This document shows, in pieces, positions 1-6,905 of a stretch of 64,000 bases of DNA (position 1 is its first letter; each line of letters begins with the position of its first letter). The stretch is taken from the NCBI RefSeq assembly GCF_007830155.1, contig NZ_VLKY01000001.1, positions 124,001 to 188,000 of the forward strand. The letters are read 5' to 3'. This DNA comes from Pseudomonas duriflava. Lineage in GTDB: Bacteria > Pseudomonadota > Gammaproteobacteria > Pseudomonadales > Pseudomonadaceae. Made by a program: the position numbers and the translations under genes. The notes beneath the pieces were generated by a model. The model did not search any database. It was not told the DNA's origin and saw only the letters and a list, made by a program, of their open reading frames with translations.

Positions 1-211
1 CTAGCAGAGCTTCTTGGGTATTAAAGTTTTCCAGCAACGCCAGACCTAGGGTTTTGCAAGAGCCTTCGTTCTGGCCTTCCGCATTTTCTACCGAGCCATT
101 CACAAAGGCTCTGGGCGTGTACTGATAGTGCTCGGCAATAAAGGCCAGCGTATCGGCAAACATATGCTCACCGCTATTGAGCTGCCGACGAAAACTTTCC
201 AACGTATTCAT
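1..211 (-). CDS. HopJ-family protein, 3' end cut by window edge
   Basis: The 70 codons visible begin MNTLESFRRQLNSG and continue through a run containing FADTLAFIAEHY, TPRAFVNG and NEGSCKTLGLAL. This matches the start of the HopJ type III effector family (PF08888): a small domain with conserved F-x-N-G and N-x-G-S-C-K segments. Despite the name, the family is widespread as a chromosomal housekeeping-like gene in pseudomonads without any link to secretion. Its ATG (211-209) overlaps the TGA of the DUF1244 gene (ATGA), so the two are translationally coupled. The C-terminus lies outside the window. Biochemical role unknown. Confidence 0.8.
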   Translation of the reverse strand, partial: MNTLESFRRQLNSGEHMFADTLAFIAEHYQYTPRAFVNGSVENAEGQNEGSCKTLGLALLENFNTQEALL

Positions 212-501
212 GGTTTTGCATTCTCCTTGAAAGCGGCTGCCTGTTCAGGTGTCGCTTCCTTTTGATAACGGCTTTTCCATTCTGCGTAAGGCATTCCATA
301 GATCGCCTCTCGTGCATCGTCCAAGCTTATATCGACACCTTTTTCGTCTGCCGCAGCCTTGTACCATTTGGACAGACAGTTGCGGCAAAAGCCTGACAAG
401 TTCATCAAGTCGATGTTTTGTACGTCGGTCCGCTTGCGCAGATGCTCGACGAGAGTGCGGAAGGCGGCAGCCTCAAGCTCGATACGCTCTTGTTCAGTCA
501 T
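208..501 (-). CDS. DUF1244 family small protein
   Basis: This 97 aa protein is all-helical in appearance and carries the DUF1244 signatures: NLSGFCRNCLSKWY around residues 34-47 (paired Cys39 and Cys42) and YGMPYAEW followed by ATPEQAAAF near the C-terminus. The function is not established; the Cys pair could bind metal or be redox active, which is inference. The start ATG at 501 has a good AAGGA Shine-Dalgarno about seven bases upstream. The gene overlaps the downstream HopJ-family gene by four bases and lies 41 bases after folM on the same strand, so all three probably share a message. Confidence 0.85.
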   Translation of the reverse strand: MTEQERIELEAAAFRTLVEHLRKRTDVQNIDLMNLSGFCRNCLSKWYKAAADEKGVDISLDDAREAIYGMPYAEWKSRYQKEATPEQAAAFKENAKP

Positions 502-542
502 GGAAAGTCCTTCTGGAATAAGAGATTATGCCAGGAATCTAC

Positions 543-1253
543 TTAAGCATTCCTGGCGTGACGAAGGTGGCGACCACCATTGACGGTAACGGTACTACCT
601 GTGGTGTAGCTAGAGGCTAACAGATAAAGCACTGCCTCAATGATTGGTTCGGCGCCCGGTTCGTAAGGCAGCAGGGCCTTTTTCAGCGTAGCCTGCTGGT
701 ACGTTACTGTGCTGTCTTCCTTGAACAGGAGAAGACCCGGTGCGATGGTGTTGACCCGCACACTCGGCGCAAGCTTTTCAGCAAAAGACAGCGTCAAGTT
801 ACTTAATCCCGCCTTGGTTGCGGTATAGGCGATATGGTTACGGCTTCCGCGCAAGGCGCTGTCATCGCTTATATGAATAATATCGGCGCGCGGCGCTTTA
901 AGTAGAAGAGGCGTTAAGGCCTGATTCAAATGGTAGGGTGCCTCGAGATGCACTTGATACATAAGCCTCAGGTGTTCAAGGGAGTCATCCAGCCAGCGTG
1001 AAGCGTTATGGATGATGCCTCGGATAGATAAAGCATGAGTAAGCAGGTAATCAATCAAGCGTTCCCGATCTTCAGGGCAGCTCAGGTCTGCCTGAAACGT
1101 CTGGACTTGTTCAAGTTCGGCCAGTTCTCCTGGCTGTTCCCGGTAGACGGCCAATACCTCATAACCCTGGCGACTCAGGGCTTTGGTCAAGGCTAGGCCA
1201 ACACGCTTGTTGGCACCGGTCACGATCAGCGGTACTGACAGCGAATCAGTCAT
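543..1253 (-). CDS. folM: dihydromonapterin reductase FolM (short-chain dehydrogenase)
   Basis: FolM reduces dihydromonapterin to tetrahydromonapterin with NADPH, and has weaker dihydrofolate reductase activity. The 236 aa protein is a short-chain dehydrogenase. Near the N-terminus the nucleotide-binding loop reads TGANKRVG, the TGxxxRxG variant typical of FolM and pteridine reductases rather than the usual TGxxxGxG. The catalytic YTATK (YxxxK) lies in the middle and HISDDSA supplies the expected serine region. A longer reading frame starts at a TTG at 1271, but the ATG at 1253 has GGAG nine bases upstream and gives the family's usual N-terminus. In Pseudomonas, folM is normally found near folE and folX; those genes are not visible here. 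Confidence 0.88.
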   Translation of the reverse strand: MTDSLSVPLIVTGANKRVGLALTKALSRQGYEVLAVYREQPGELAELEQVQTFQADLSCPEDRERLIDYLLTHALSIRGIIHNASRWLDDSLEHLRLMYQVHLEAPYHLNQALTPLLLKAPRADIIHISDDSALRGSRNHIAYTATKAGLSNLTLSFAEKLAPSVRVNTIAPGLLLFKEDSTVTYQQATLKKALLPYEPGAEPIIEAVLYLLASSYTTGSTVTVNGGRHLRHARNA

Positions 1254-1344
1254 GGCATGAAACTCCGACAACCAGGTGGGCGGCCTACCCAGTCGATAGG
1301 GTAGACAACATACGATTATCGCAGACCCATGCCACGGAACAACC

Positions 1345-1923
1345 TCAAGATTGCCGACTGATTACAGCCCGAAGGGGGCGGCGTGCCGCCGAAGGGTTCG
1401 GGGCTTGGTTAAGCCAGCCCGATAACAGGCGAGTAACCAAAGGAATAAACAGGCAAACCATGATGGGCGTCAGGATTAAGGTACTTACCAGAACCCGTGG
1501 TAAGAGCGTTAAGCTACTCAACGATGCGCCAAACAAGGCATTGAACAACAGGGATATGGGAAAGAAGGCTAGCCAAACGGCTATGCTTTGTTTCCAGCGA
1601 GGAGGTGTGCCTCGCGAGGTGGCGAACCAGGTATCGAGTCCTTGGGCACGGTGCTCATGAGGTTGCTCGAATAAGCCTTGTCCGCGTTCGAGCCAGCGTT
1701 GCCGTGTACTGGAGTGCTCCCACTCATCCAGAGTATGCTCATCGGTAAAGCGGAAAATGATCTGGACTTCATTATCGCCCGGAGGCGGGGAGAGCACGCC
1801 AGATCCTAGATAGCCAGGATAGTGTGTTGCCAGACGTTCGCCTTCATGCAGCCAAGTGAGAAAGTCATCATAACGGCCTTCGGCAACGCGACGGGCCACC
1901 ATCAATGTGACGGGATGAGTCAT
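1345..1923 (-). CDS. antibiotic-biosynthesis-monooxygenase (ABM) domain protein with C-terminal membrane segments
   Basis: Residues 1-100 form a ferredoxin-like ABM domain, seen in VTLMVARRVAEGRYDDFL, HYPGYLGSG and EVQIIFRFTDEHTLDEWEHS. Two hydrophobic stretches follow, about residues 113-133 and 140-164, which are probable membrane helices. The family includes heme- and quinol-processing mono-oxygenases, but the ABM-plus-two-helix form is usually only annotated by domain, and its substrate is unknown. The ATG at 1923 has GGAG eight bases upstream. The gene lies 91 bases from folM on the same strand and 250 bases from the divergent flavodoxin gene; that interval must hold both promoters, but I see no convincing -35/-10 pair in it. 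Confidence 0.78.
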   Translation of the reverse strand: MTHPVTLMVARRVAEGRYDDFLTWLHEGERLATHYPGYLGSGVLSPPPGDNEVQIIFRFTDEHTLDEWEHSSTRQRWLERGQGLFEQPHEHRAQGLDTWFATSRGTPPRWKQSIAVWLAFFPISLLFNALFGASLSSLTLLPRVLVSTLILTPIMVCLFIPLVTRLLSGWLNQAPNPSAARRPLRAVISRQS

Positions 1924-2173
1924 AGATTCGCTCCAACCTTCAACGGCCCGGATAGGGCAGTCAATCCAAGCAATGCGGGATAAGCACTGCGCTCGAAAAC
2001 GGAGCCCTTGATGAGGATTCCAATGGCCTAGCTATAAGGCCAGGTAAGGATACGCAAGGTTCACACCAAACGCTCATGTTGATGATGAGAGACTTATAAG
2101 CGTTTGTGTTTCACTGAGCGGATCATGAGTCTGTTTAAGGCATAATCGAGCGGTTTGAAGAGCAGAGGTGTTT

Positions 2174-2629
2174 ATGAGAGTCGCAATACTATGTGGCACG
2201 GTCTATGGTACGGCGGAGGAGGTCGCTCACCATGTCCAGGATCGTTTGAGGGCCGAGGGGCATGTGGTCTGGCTTGATCCACGCGGAACCTTGGACGCGC
2301 TTATGTCGTTTGACCCTGAGATTCTTCTTGCAGTGTCGTCGACCACTGGTATGGGCGAGCTGCCTGATAATATACAGCCTCTCTATTATGCTCTTCGTGA
2401 CCGTTTGCCTGATTGGCGAGGGCGGTTGGGCGCAGTGCTTGGTTTGGGTGACTCAAGCTACGGAGATACCTACTGCGGTGGAGGGATGCACTTTCAGGAG
2501 TTGTTTACCGAGCTAGGCCTGCAGATACTGCTGCCTATGCTGCGACTGGATGCCAGTGAGACCGTAACCCCTGATACCGACGCCGATCCGTGGCTAGATG
2601 ACTTGATAGCAGCACTCACGAATCGATAG
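2174..2629 (+). CDS. MioC-like flavodoxin
   Basis: A 151 aa flavodoxin-fold protein, probably a single-domain FMN electron carrier. The FMN phosphate loop is GTVYGTAEEVA (residues 8-18), the second flavin loop is SSTTGMGELPDN (55-66) and the third is LGDSSYGDTYCGGG (91-104), in the order found in MioC and CysJ-type flavodoxins. A GTG at 2168 is in frame, but ATG 2174 is preceded by AGAGG at the right spacing and yields the normal N-terminus. The partner reductase or acceptor is not visible nearby. In other pseudomonads a flavodoxin also sits between the folM region and lrgA/lrgB, which supports orthology by position. Confidence 0.85.
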   Translation: MRVAILCGTVYGTAEEVAHHVQDRLRAEGHVVWLDPRGTLDALMSFDPEILLAVSSTTGMGELPDNIQPLYYALRDRLPDWRGRLGAVLGLGDSSYGDTYCGGGMHFQELFTELGLQILLPMLRLDASETVTPDTDADPWLDDLIAALTNR

Positions 2630-2700
2630 GTCATGTACTTCCGATTTCAACGGCTACCCTGCTTCTGCTGCTGACAGACCAGATTAGCCGTTGGCAGTAG

Positions 2701-2940
2701 GTAGAGGCCGATGAAGTTTGGTCTTTTAGGCGGGCGCGCCGGGTTCCGTTTGTTGCCAGACTGCTCGGGTATATAACAGGTGTGGCCAGAACTAACACTG
2801 ATTTTTGGGCTGCTCTAGAAGGCCGAATCATAATTGATGGATTCGTTCTTGAAGATACTTCCCGACCCGCCCAATTTTTATCGTCCATACGACTGCTAAA
2901 GCTAAAGCAAAATTTTCAGCTGCCTACAATTCGCTTTTGA
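2701..2940 (+). pseudogene. remnant of an IS1-like DDE transposase
   Basis: The frame beginning at 2701 reads VEADEVWSF and, 26 residues later, TNTDFWAALE. It then runs open to a TGA at 2938. The two blocks resemble the catalytic-core motifs of IS1-family transposases (xExDExWSF and YTDFWxAYE), but the normal intervening segment is about half its usual length. A TAG stands directly before the frame and no start codon or ribosome site is present. I see no terminal inverted repeats. The piece occupies most of the 335-base gap between the flavodoxin and lrgA. Identification rests on two short motifs, so confidence is moderate. Confidence 0.42.
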
Positions 2941-2964
2941 GATAGTAGGGGCGGGCGTATCCTT

Positions 2965-3366
2965 GTGTTAGCTAGTTTTTTCGAGTGGTTTATGATTCCC
3001 CGTTATATACGCTTGCTAATCGAATTGGCCGTCTTGCTGGGTATCTGGTGGTTAGGCGGCTGGTTGGCTCGCTATTTTGAGTTGCCTATTCCGGCAGGTG
3101 TGCTTGGGCTGGGTATTCTGCTGCTGCTTTTGATCTGTCGGGTCGTTCGTCCTGAATGGCTGGCCAGCGGTGCGCGTCTTATAATTGGCGAGATACTGTT
3201 GTTCTTTATTCCTGCATTGATGAGCTTGCTTGACTATGGCCCGCTGGTTCGCGAGGAAGGTATTCGTATCTTGCTCGCCGTCTGTTTCAGCACGCTACTG
3301 GTTATGATCAGCACAGCGCTCACTGTGGAATGGATGTTTCGTAGGCGGAGCCGGCACGATGTTTGA
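2965..3366 (+). CDS. CidA/LrgA family membrane protein
   Basis: A 133 aa protein with four predicted membrane helices. It has the LrgA/CidA hallmark segment of small residues and prolines, ELPIPAGVLGLGILLLLL, followed by EILLFFIPALMSLLDYGPL, the conserved FIPA region. These proteins are small holin-like or transporter subunits that act with LrgB; in several bacteria they affect murein hydrolase activity or the movement of pyruvate and related metabolites. The listed start is GTG 2965. An internal ATG at 2992 (MIPRYIRLL) is equally possible, because neither has a strong Shine-Dalgarno. The gene overlaps lrgB by eight bases, indicating coupled translation. Confidence 0.85.
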   Translation: MLASFFEWFMIPRYIRLLIELAVLLGIWWLGGWLARYFELPIPAGVLGLGILLLLLICRVVRPEWLASGARLIIGEILLFFIPALMSLLDYGPLVREEGIRILLAVCFSTLLVMISTALTVEWMFRRRSRHDV

Positions 3367-4042
3367 TGGGGCTGCTCTCTTTTGGCTAGTAGTCACTTTG
3401 GGCGGTTATGTGCTGAGTCGCATGATCTACAGGCGCATCAAATGGTATGCCCTGGCCCCCATTGTTTTCGTTCCCACTATTTTGTATCTGATTGCCATTC
3501 CAACGGGTACGAGCTATGGCGAATATTCTCGCTACACCGGCTGGTTGATCACGTTACTAGGGCCAGCTACGGTTGCCTTTGCTATTCCGATCTGGCAACA
3601 GCGTCGTTTGTTGGTGCGTTATTGGCGGGCTTTATTGGCTGGCATGATTGTTGGCAGTCTAGTGTCCGTTGGCAGCTCATGGCTGCTGGCCTATCTGCTG
3701 TCCCTAGACGCGACCATTACTTTGTCTTTGCTGCCTCGCTCGATCACGACGCCATTTGCCATGCCTATGTCGGGGGATATAGGCGGCGTACCGGAGCTGA
3801 CTGCGGCTTTTGTCCTGATTACGGGTGTTTTTGGCTCAATCGCAGGCAGTCTTCTCATCAGGATTTTGCCGCTGCGCTCCGCTTTGGCGCGAGGCGCGAT
3901 GTTTGGTGTCGGGGCGCATGGCGCCGGGACGAGCCGTGCCTATGAAGTGGGTATCGAAGAAGGGACTGTTGCCGGTCTCACGATGGTTTTGACCGGTCTT
4001 CTCAACTTGCTTGGCACGCATGTATTGTTATGGCTGATTTAG
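3359..4042 (+). CDS. LrgB family membrane protein
   Basis: This 227 aa multi-spanning membrane protein is the LrgB/CidB partner of the preceding gene. Visible family motifs include the PRSITTPFAMPMSGDIGG stretch and the C-terminal LARGAMFGVGAHGAGTSRAYE segment, the highly conserved G-x-x-x-H-x-x-G-T-x-x-A region. The two proteins are expected to form an inner-membrane complex linked to murein hydrolase control or metabolite export. The ATG lies inside the end of the lrgA gene. Downstream there are 38 bases before the convergent chemoreceptor gene, containing only a short imperfect hairpin. Confidence 0.9.
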   Translation: MFDGAALFWLVVTLGGYVLSRMIYRRIKWYALAPIVFVPTILYLIAIPTGTSYGEYSRYTGWLITLLGPATVAFAIPIWQQRRLLVRYWRALLAGMIVGSLVSVGSSWLLAYLLSLDATITLSLLPRSITTPFAMPMSGDIGGVPELTAAFVLITGVFGSIAGSLLIRILPLRSALARGAMFGVGAHGAGTSRAYEVGIEEGTVAGLTMVLTGLLNLLGTHVLLWLI

Positions 4043-4080
4043 AAGGGTGCTTCCCTGCACCTTGGTCATTCGTACCGACG

Positions 4081-5706
4081 CTATACCTTGAAGTGCGATA
4101 CTAGAGTGTTCAATTCGACAGCCAGGCGAGATAGTTCTTGGCTGGCTACTGTTGTTTCACGGGCGCCGTCTGAGCTCTGCGTTGAGAGGTCACGGATATT
4201 GACCAGGTTCCGGTCGACTTCACGGGCAACCTGCGCCTGCTCCTCAGCCGCGCTGGCAATAACGAGGTTGCGCTCGTTGATCTCGGCAATGGCCTGAGTA
4301 ATCTGGCTGAGTGCTTCGCCAGCGCGTTGAGCGATATCCAGGGTCGTGCTGGCACGGGTACAGCTGGCATCCATGGAGCCAACAGCCTGCTCCGTACCAC
4401 TCTGGATGCCCATGATCATCTGCTCGATTTCGCGTGTGGACTCTTGGGTACGATGTGCTAGTGCCCGAACTTCATCGGCCACGACGGCAAATCCTCGACC
4501 TGCTTCACCGGCACGCGCTGCTTCGATGGCCGCATTCAGGGCGAGCAGGTTGGTTTGGTCGGCGAGGCCGCGAATCACATCCAGTACTTTTCCAATATCG
4601 CGAGACTGACTGGCTAGATCGCCTACCAGATGGGCTGTCGTTTGCACTTCATGGCTCATTTGCTCAATGGACGATACTGTTTCCAGTACACGTTCCTGAC
4701 CCTCACGAGCTGACGTCGCGGAGCTTTTTGAGGCTTCCGACGTAGTAATCGCATTATGCGCTACTTGCTCGACTGCCGAACTCATCTGATTAACCGCCGT
4801 AGCTGCCATTTGGATTTCATCGTTCTGGCGATGCAAGCCTTGGGCGCTGTCATTTGTAATGCTGCTCAACTCTTCCGAGGCCGCTGCAAGCTGGTTAGAC
4901 GAGTTAGCAATACGTTCGAGTGTCTGACGCAGTTTTTCCTGCATGGTCCGCATGGCTAAAAGCAAGCGTGCGGGTTCGTCACGGCCTGCAACGTGAATCT
5001 GTTGCGTTAGATCGCCTTGGGCAATCTCTTCCGCTGCCGCTAGTGCCTGGTCGATAGGACGAACGATACTACGAGTCAATACCCAGGCCAGTAGGACGGT
5101 AAGAAGGACTGCCAGTATGATCATCACAATGGTAGTTATAATGGTAGCGGAGTAGCGTTGTGCAGCGTCCTGGTTGGCCTGGGTGGTTACAGCGGTATTC
5201 AACTCGACGAGTTGAAGGAGGACCTTGTTAATGGCATCTGAATTTTGCAATAGATCATCATTCAGAATAGTCCGAAGGCTTTCCAGCTGCTCGTCTGTAG
5301 ACAACTGCACCATCTTTGTTTTGAGCTGAAGGAACTGAGCCCACAATGTTGAGTAGCCGTTATAAAGGCTGCGCTCCTGCTCACTGGAGATCAGCTTTTC
5401 ATAACGTGCCCGGGCAGCTTCTACTTGAGCGCTACGCTTTTCAAAAAGCGCTATCGTTTTTGACAGGTTTTCCGGCTCACGATTGAGCAGCAGGCGGTAG
5501 GACAGAACTCGCAGACGAACCGTCAGCGTGGTGATTTCATCAAGACTCGTAACGCTGGGAAGAATGTTCTCCTCAAAGTGCACACTGCGTTGACGGATTT
5601 CTTTCATTTGAACAATGGAAAAGATCCCAAAGAGTGTTGTAAGTAAGGCAATCGTAAGAAAGCCAAGAAATGCGCGAGGCGCAATGTTCATGTTTCGTAA
5701 CGTCAT
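4081..5706 (-). CDS. methyl-accepting chemotaxis protein
   Basis: This 541 aa chemoreceptor passes ligand information to CheA/CheW. It begins at ATG 5706, with AGGAG nine bases upstream; a longer frame to 5766 gives an unlikely 20-residue extension. TM1 is about residues 11-33, followed by a periplasmic helical domain of roughly 150 residues (four-helix-bundle type), TM2 about 188-211 and a HAMP domain 212-264. The cytoplasmic hairpin tip is centred on [17 protein letters not shown] (about 390-406), highly conserved in MCPs. The protein ends VSHFKV, without a WxxF-type CheR/CheB tether. The ligand cannot be told from sequence. It is an isolated gene with no chemotaxis neighbours. Confidence 0.92.
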   Translation of the reverse strand: MTLRNMNIAPRAFLGFLTIALLTTLFGIFSIVQMKEIRQRSVHFEENILPSVTSLDEITTLTVRLRVLSYRLLLNREPENLSKTIALFEKRSAQVEAARARYEKLISSEQERSLYNGYSTLWAQFLQLKTKMVQLSTDEQLESLRTILNDDLLQNSDAINKVLLQLVELNTAVTTQANQDAAQRYSATIITTIVMIILAVLLTVLLAWVLTRSIVRPIDQALAAAEEIAQGDLTQQIHVAGRDEPARLLLAMRTMQEKLRQTLERIANSSNQLAAASEELSSITNDSAQGLHRQNDEIQMAATAVNQMSSAVEQVAHNAITTSEASKSSATSAREGQERVLETVSSIEQMSHEVQTTAHLVGDLASQSRDIGKVLDVIRGLADQTNLLALNAAIEAARAGEAGRGFAVVADEVRALAHRTQESTREIEQMIMGIQSGTEQAVGSMDASCTRASTTLDIAQRAGEALSQITQAIAEINERNLVIASAAEEQAQVAREVDRNLVNIRDLSTQSSDGARETTVASQELSRLAVELNTLVSHFKV

Positions 5707-5821
5707 GGAGGGCTCCTGATACTGCAATCGAACATCAAGTGCAGTTATATCGGCCCGTAGAGACATTAATTGAACATAAGAAGTAAGAGAGGGATAAGCG
5801 GCCCTACTTAATACCTAAGTC

Positions 5822-6631
5822 TTAGTGAAGCAACCGTGTTAGCCCTCCCAGTTCGGCCAGACGTTGTGTCAGCTCCAGTTGTTCGTTGGGGTCATTGCTT
5901 AACAGAAGGGCGCGCTCAATGTCATAACGCTGGGCTTGCGGACAATCCAGTTGGCCATAAAGATCAGCCCGTGCAAGATGATCCGATACCATAGGGGGCC
6001 CTAGTTCTAAAACGCGTTGGGCATCCTTCAAAGCTGCCAAGAGTTGGCCATCATGATGATGCAGCTGGCGCAAGTTGCGGGAAAGCCGTTGTAGCAACTC
6101 ATAAGGCAACGCCACACGAAAATGTGAGGCATTCAACTCGACTTGAGGGCCAAATTGGTGGGCAAGAAGCATCTTGCAATCCGGAGAATATAGGCGCCTT
6201 CCGCTCGTAGGATCCAGAAGATGATCAGCCCCGGGGACACGTAAAAGAAAGTGTCCTGGAAAATTGATACCTGAAAGGGGAATGTCCAGCCGGAAAGCTA
6301 GCTCCAATGCAATAAGTGCTAACGATAGTGGCTGGCCTCGACGGCGAACCAAGACCTGGTGCAACAGTGCTGCGTGTGGCTTGAGAGGCCATTCATCGGC
6401 ATGAAAGCCTAACTCGACTAACTGCCTGAGAAGCTGCTGGGCCTGTTCAACAGGCGAGCTTCGCTCATTCACGGCAGCTCGGATCGACGGAATTAAGTCA
6501 GCTAATAAGCGCTGTGCCGTTTCCGGTTGAAAGGTGAGGTCATGTTCAGCAGCTATCCAGAGTGCTGCTTCGAATACAGCCGGCGGTTCGCGTCGTAAGC
6601 AATCCAGACAGGCTTGGCGTGGTAGTTCCAT
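5822..6631 (-). CDS. SirB1 family protein (transglutaminase-like fold with TPR)
   Basis: The 269 aa protein has the SirB1/Transglut_core2 layout: an N-terminal helical region, a central transglutaminase-like segment containing RRGQPLSLALIALELA and INFPGHFLLRVPG, then a TPR-like tail with DAQRVLELGPPM and ERALLLSNDPNEQ. The G-Q-P-L-S-L and N-F-P-G-H-F blocks are the family's hallmarks; catalytic competence is unproven. SirB1 homologues are often found near prmC or kdsA in enterobacteria; here the gene stands alone between the chemoreceptor and the SNF2 helicase. The start ATG 6631 gives the expected N-terminus. Confidence 0.85.
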   Translation of the reverse strand: MELPRQACLDCLRREPPAVFEAALWIAAEHDLTFQPETAQRLLADLIPSIRAAVNERSSPVEQAQQLLRQLVELGFHADEWPLKPHAALLHQVLVRRRGQPLSLALIALELAFRLDIPLSGINFPGHFLLRVPGADHLLDPTSGRRLYSPDCKMLLAHQFGPQVELNASHFRVALPYELLQRLSRNLRQLHHHDGQLLAALKDAQRVLELGPPMVSDHLARADLYGQLDCPQAQRYDIERALLLSNDPNEQLELTQRLAELGGLTRLLH

Positions 6632-6787
6632 CGCTTTCTCCCAGACCTATGCCGGCTCGGCATTCGATAAGCGTAATCATAGTTATTCTTGGCGAAAGGG
6701 CTCAAGGCAAGCCCAACGTTCAATTGTCATTTATACCAGTTGGACTGCTGTCAGGCTGATCTGTCACCACGCATGAAAAACTGCTGA

Positions 6788-6824
6788 GCCCTCCGGTAGT
6801 AATGCAAATACCAGTCGGGAGGGC
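6788..6824 (-). other. stem-loop between the SNF2 and SirB1 genes
   Basis: GCCCTCC (6788-6794) pairs perfectly with GGAGGGC (6818-6824), and GGTA/TACC can extend the stem inside the loop. It lies 82 bases past the stop codon of the SNF2 gene on the minus strand and has no T-run. It could be a 3' processing or partial termination signal. The rest of the 274-base interval shows nothing recognisable. Confidence 0.4.
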
Positions 6825-6905
6825 AGTGTAAGACATTGGCCTGACGACATCTGAATAATTGATGCCGGTTAGCCTTTAGGGTAATGGGTGTGCTGACTGG
6901 AAACT

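Noticed and set aside
1-211. Type III effector inferred from the HopJ name
   Set aside because: No secretion genes, hrp box or chaperone nearby; the family is common in non-pathogens.
2631-2888. 85-codon minus-strand frame in the flavodoxin-lrgA gap
   Set aside because: No ribosome site or family resemblance; the opposite strand carries transposase-like motifs.
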